Below, piece by piece: positions 62,347-64,000 of a stretch of DNA of 64,000 nucleotides (the first letter of the stretch is position 1; every line of letters starts with the position of its first letter). The stretch is from contig NZ_FUHU01000043.1 of the NCBI RefSeq assembly GCF_900163565.1, positions 1 to 64,000 on the forward strand, given 5' to 3'. The position numbers and the translations under genes were made by a program. Under the pieces are notes generated by a model. It was not told the DNA's origin and ran no database searches. It saw only the letters and a program-made list of their open reading frames with translations. This stretch comes from Agrococcus casei LMG 22410 (lineage in GTDB: Bacteria; Actinomycetota; Actinomycetes; Actinomycetales; Microbacteriaceae).

Positions 62347-63855
62347 CTAGGCCTTCGCATTGCGAAGGGTGAACACCGCAACGAGCACGGCCGTGACCAT
62401 GAGCACAGCACCCGCTGCGCTCATCACAGTCGCACCCTGATCGAACGCGTGCTGAGCAGCAGTGAGCAGTGCATCACCTGCAGCTCCTCCGAGATCGCGT
62501 GCTGACTGCACCGCGCCTCCGAGCGTCTCCATCGCCGCATCCGCGTGCGCTTTGTCGACGCCTGCAGGCACCTGCAGCGAACCGCGATACGCCGCAGTGA
62601 GCAGGCCCCCGAGCAGCGTCGTGCCGAGCACCGCACCGAACTCGTAGGCAGTCTCAGAGACAGCGGATGCGGCACCCGCCTTCGCAGGCGGCACCGACGA
62701 GATGACCAGGTCGTTCGAGAGGGTCTCAGCTGCTCCGATGCCGATGCCGAGCAGGCCGAACAGCAGCGCGATCGTCCACACCTCAGGGTCGTTGCCCGCA
62801 AAGAACATCAGCACATACGCCGACGTCGAGATGGTGAGGCCACCGGCCACGACCCAGCCCGGACTCCAGTGCTTGACGACCTGCACCACGAGCAGGCCCG
62901 AGAACACAATCGCCAGAACACCGGGCACCAGCACGATCGCCGACTCGAAGACCGTGAGGCCCGTGACAAGCTGCAGGTGCTGCGTGACCCAGTAGAGGAA
63001 GCCCGTGAGCGCGACGACGCTCAGCAGATTGATCGAGAGCGCACCCGAGAACTCGGGGTTTCGCAGCAGGCCGATGTCGAGCATGGGGTTCGACGACCGG
63101 CGCATCCGGCGCACGAACAGCCAGCCGGCAGCGACCGCGACGACGAGCATGATGATCGCAAACGGCTCGAAGCCGTGCGTCGCGAGGCGCTTGATGCCAC
63201 TCGCAAGCCCGCCGAGCGCGATCATCGACGATGCGACACCGATGAGGTCGATCGGCCCCGTGTTCGGGTCGCGCGACTCGTCGATCAGGAACGGCGCCAG
63301 CACCACCAGCGGAATCAGGATGGGCACCGCAATCAGAAAGATCGAGCCCCAGTGGAAGTGCGTGAGCAGCAGCCCGCCGACAACCGGGCCGATGGCAGAG
63401 CCGACCGAGAATCCGGTCGCCCAGACAGCAATCGCGAGTCTGCGCTGCGAGCGGTCTTCGAAGATCGTGCGCAGCAGCGACAGCGTCGACGGCATGAGCG
63501 TCGCACCGAAGAGGCCGAGCAGCGCACGCATGGCGATCAGCACTTCAGCGGTGGGCGAGAATGCGGCGATGACCGAGACGACAGCGAACCCGGTTGCACC
63601 GATCAGCAACAGCTTGCGACGGCCGATGCGGTCACCGAGCGAACCTGCAGCGACAAGCAGCCCCGCGAGCACAAGCGGGTAGGCGTCGATGATCCAGAGC
63701 TGCTGTGCCGCTGAAGGCTGCAGCTCCTTGGCGATGTCGGGGATCGCAAAATTCAGTGCCGTGTTGTCGATCGAGACCAGCAGCACCGGAAGCATGAGCA
63801 CAGCAAGGGCAAACCACTTGCGAGCAGGAGCCCCCTGTCGAACGCTTGCCAGCAT
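62347..63855 (-). CDS. MFS drug exporter, DHA2 (QacA-like) family
   Basis: Proton-driven exporter of 502 residues with about fourteen helices. Motif C-like GFSVGSAIGPVVGG, motif A GDRIGRRKLLLIG and the early LDNTALN-type motif VSIDNTALNFAIP mark DHA2 transporters of quaternary amines and dyes. ATG at 63855 follows AGGAGGCAACC; the frame extends upstream without a better site. Divergent from a TetR-type gene with a palindrome between them. Confidence 0.93.
   Translation of the reverse strand: MLASVRQGAPARKWFALAVLMLPVLLVSIDNTALNFAIPDIAKELQPSAAQQLWIIDAYPLVLAGLLVAAGSLGDRIGRRKLLLIGATGFAVVSVIAAFSPTAEVLIAMRALLGLFGATLMPSTLSLLRTIFEDRSQRRLAIAVWATGFSVGSAIGPVVGGLLLTHFHWGSIFLIAVPILIPLVVLAPFLIDESRDPNTGPIDLIGVASSMIALGGLASGIKRLATHGFEPFAIIMLVVAVAAGWLFVRRMRRSSNPMLDIGLLRNPEFSGALSINLLSVVALTGFLYWVTQHLQLVTGLTVFESAIVLVPGVLAIVFSGLLVVQVVKHWSPGWVVAGGLTISTSAYVLMFFAGNDPEVWTIALLFGLLGIGIGAAETLSNDLVISSVPPAKAGAASAVSETAYEFGAVLGTTLLGGLLTAAYRGSLQVPAGVDKAHADAAMETLGGAVQSARDLGGAAGDALLTAAQHAFDQGATVMSAAGAVLMVTAVLVAVFTLRNAKA
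62352..62368. terminator. Inverted repeat at the poxB/MFS convergent junction
   Basis: CCTTCGCATTGCGAAGG is a perfect inverted repeat just past the poxB stop and within the last codons of the MFS gene. It could stop poxB transcription, but no T-tract follows, so this is tentative. Confidence 0.35.
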
Positions 63856-63883
63856 GGTTGCCTCCTTCTGTGCATGAATTGCA

Positions 63884-63899
63884 TACCGTCCAGACGGTA
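63884..63899. promoter_or_regulatory. TetR-type operator between exporter and regulator
   Basis: TACCGTCCAGACGGTA is a perfect palindrome (7-bp arms, 2-bp centre) in the 59-bp divergent gap, 15 bp before the TetR-type ATG. This is the usual location and form of a TetR-family operator controlling both genes. TAGCAT at 63903-63908 could be the regulator's -10. Confidence 0.8.
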
Positions 63900-63914
63900 C
63901 AGTAGCATAGTCGC

Positions 63915-64000
63915 ATGAGCACAAGAGACCAGATCCTCGACTCGTTCGAGACGCTGATCATCGATCAGGGCGAGAGGTCAGCGACCCTCTCGGCAGTGGC
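63915..64000 (+). CDS. TetR-family repressor, cut by the window
   Basis: ATG at 63915 begins MSTRDQILDSFETLIIDQG, then SATLSAVA, matching the start of a TetR HTH. Only about 28 residues lie in the window. Divergence from the MFS exporter and the intervening palindrome make it the exporter repressor. No strong ribosome-binding site is seen, so the message may be leaderless. Confidence 0.82.
   Translation, partial: MSTRDQILDSFETLIIDQGERSATLSAV

Noticed and set aside
62545-63714. 389-codon open frame on the plus strand
   Set aside because: Antisense to the MFS exporter, with composition typical of a shadow frame.

Overview
The window is GC-rich DNA with gene-dense, strongly coupled operons (many ATGA or GTGA stop/start overlaps), frequent GTG and TTG starts, DUF222/HNH, DUF6458 and DUF4287 proteins, a GluRS next to a tRNA-Gln, and a short intergenic repeat family (GGTTGAGG...GTCACGAAACCC). 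Together these point to an actinobacterium, most likely a member of the Microbacteriaceae. The genus cannot be fixed from the sequence alone. Everything here was read by eye; no database search was run.

Layout. (1) 1-6.2 kb: an operon of a 56-residue membrane protein, an NCS1 permease and a zinc alcohol dehydrogenase (cut by the window edge). It is divergent from a duplicated-Lrp regulator, followed by a nitrilase-superfamily hydrolase, a membrane protein and a YbaK fragment. (2) 6.2-13.5 kb: a MetNIQ-type ABC importer operon that continues into an acyl/aryl-AMP ligase, a KAS II-like ketosynthase and an acyl-CoA dehydrogenase. An OhrR-type regulator is divergent from it. (3) 13.5-17.1 kb: an IS3-family element that has truncated a polar amino acid ABC ATPase and apparently removed its partner genes, then a LysR regulator ending in family repeats.

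(4) 17.1-37.3 kb is a defence island, all on the minus strand except a fragment at its right end. It holds a four-gene module (DUF6361-like protein, PLD-like protein, SF2 helicase, and a 415-residue protein of unknown family with a long hydrophobic stretch). This is followed by a complete type I restriction-modification operon (hsdM-hsdS-hsdR), a giant DUF4011-helicase-Vsr-DUF3320 protein, and a C-terminal remnant of a COG2810-like restriction endonuclease. The four-gene module is the best candidate for a poorly described system.

(5) 37.3-44.7 kb: a NitT/TauT-type ABC importer in one operon with an enoyl-CoA hydratase and a CoA ligase, divergent from a LysR regulator, then an Ldh-family oxidoreductase. 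This looks like uptake and CoA-dependent catabolism of an organic acid. (6) 44.8-50.6 kb: a large unknown protein, a CDP-alcohol phosphatidyltransferase, an AbiE-type toxin-antitoxin pair with a clear autoregulatory operator, a SUFU-like protein, an NRPS-like pseudogene remnant, a DUF6458 protein, and tRNA-Gln(CUG) sharing a bidirectional terminator with it.

(7) 50.7-64 kb is largely core: a thioredoxin-reductase-like flavoprotein, gltX, a YczE-like membrane protein, DUF4287, a DUF222/HNH nuclease, and a five-gene operon leuB-ilvE-FAH hydrolase-yeiH-small alarmone synthetase. It ends with poxB, a DHA2-type MFS exporter and its divergent TetR regulator (cut by the window edge), with a perfect palindrome between the last two.
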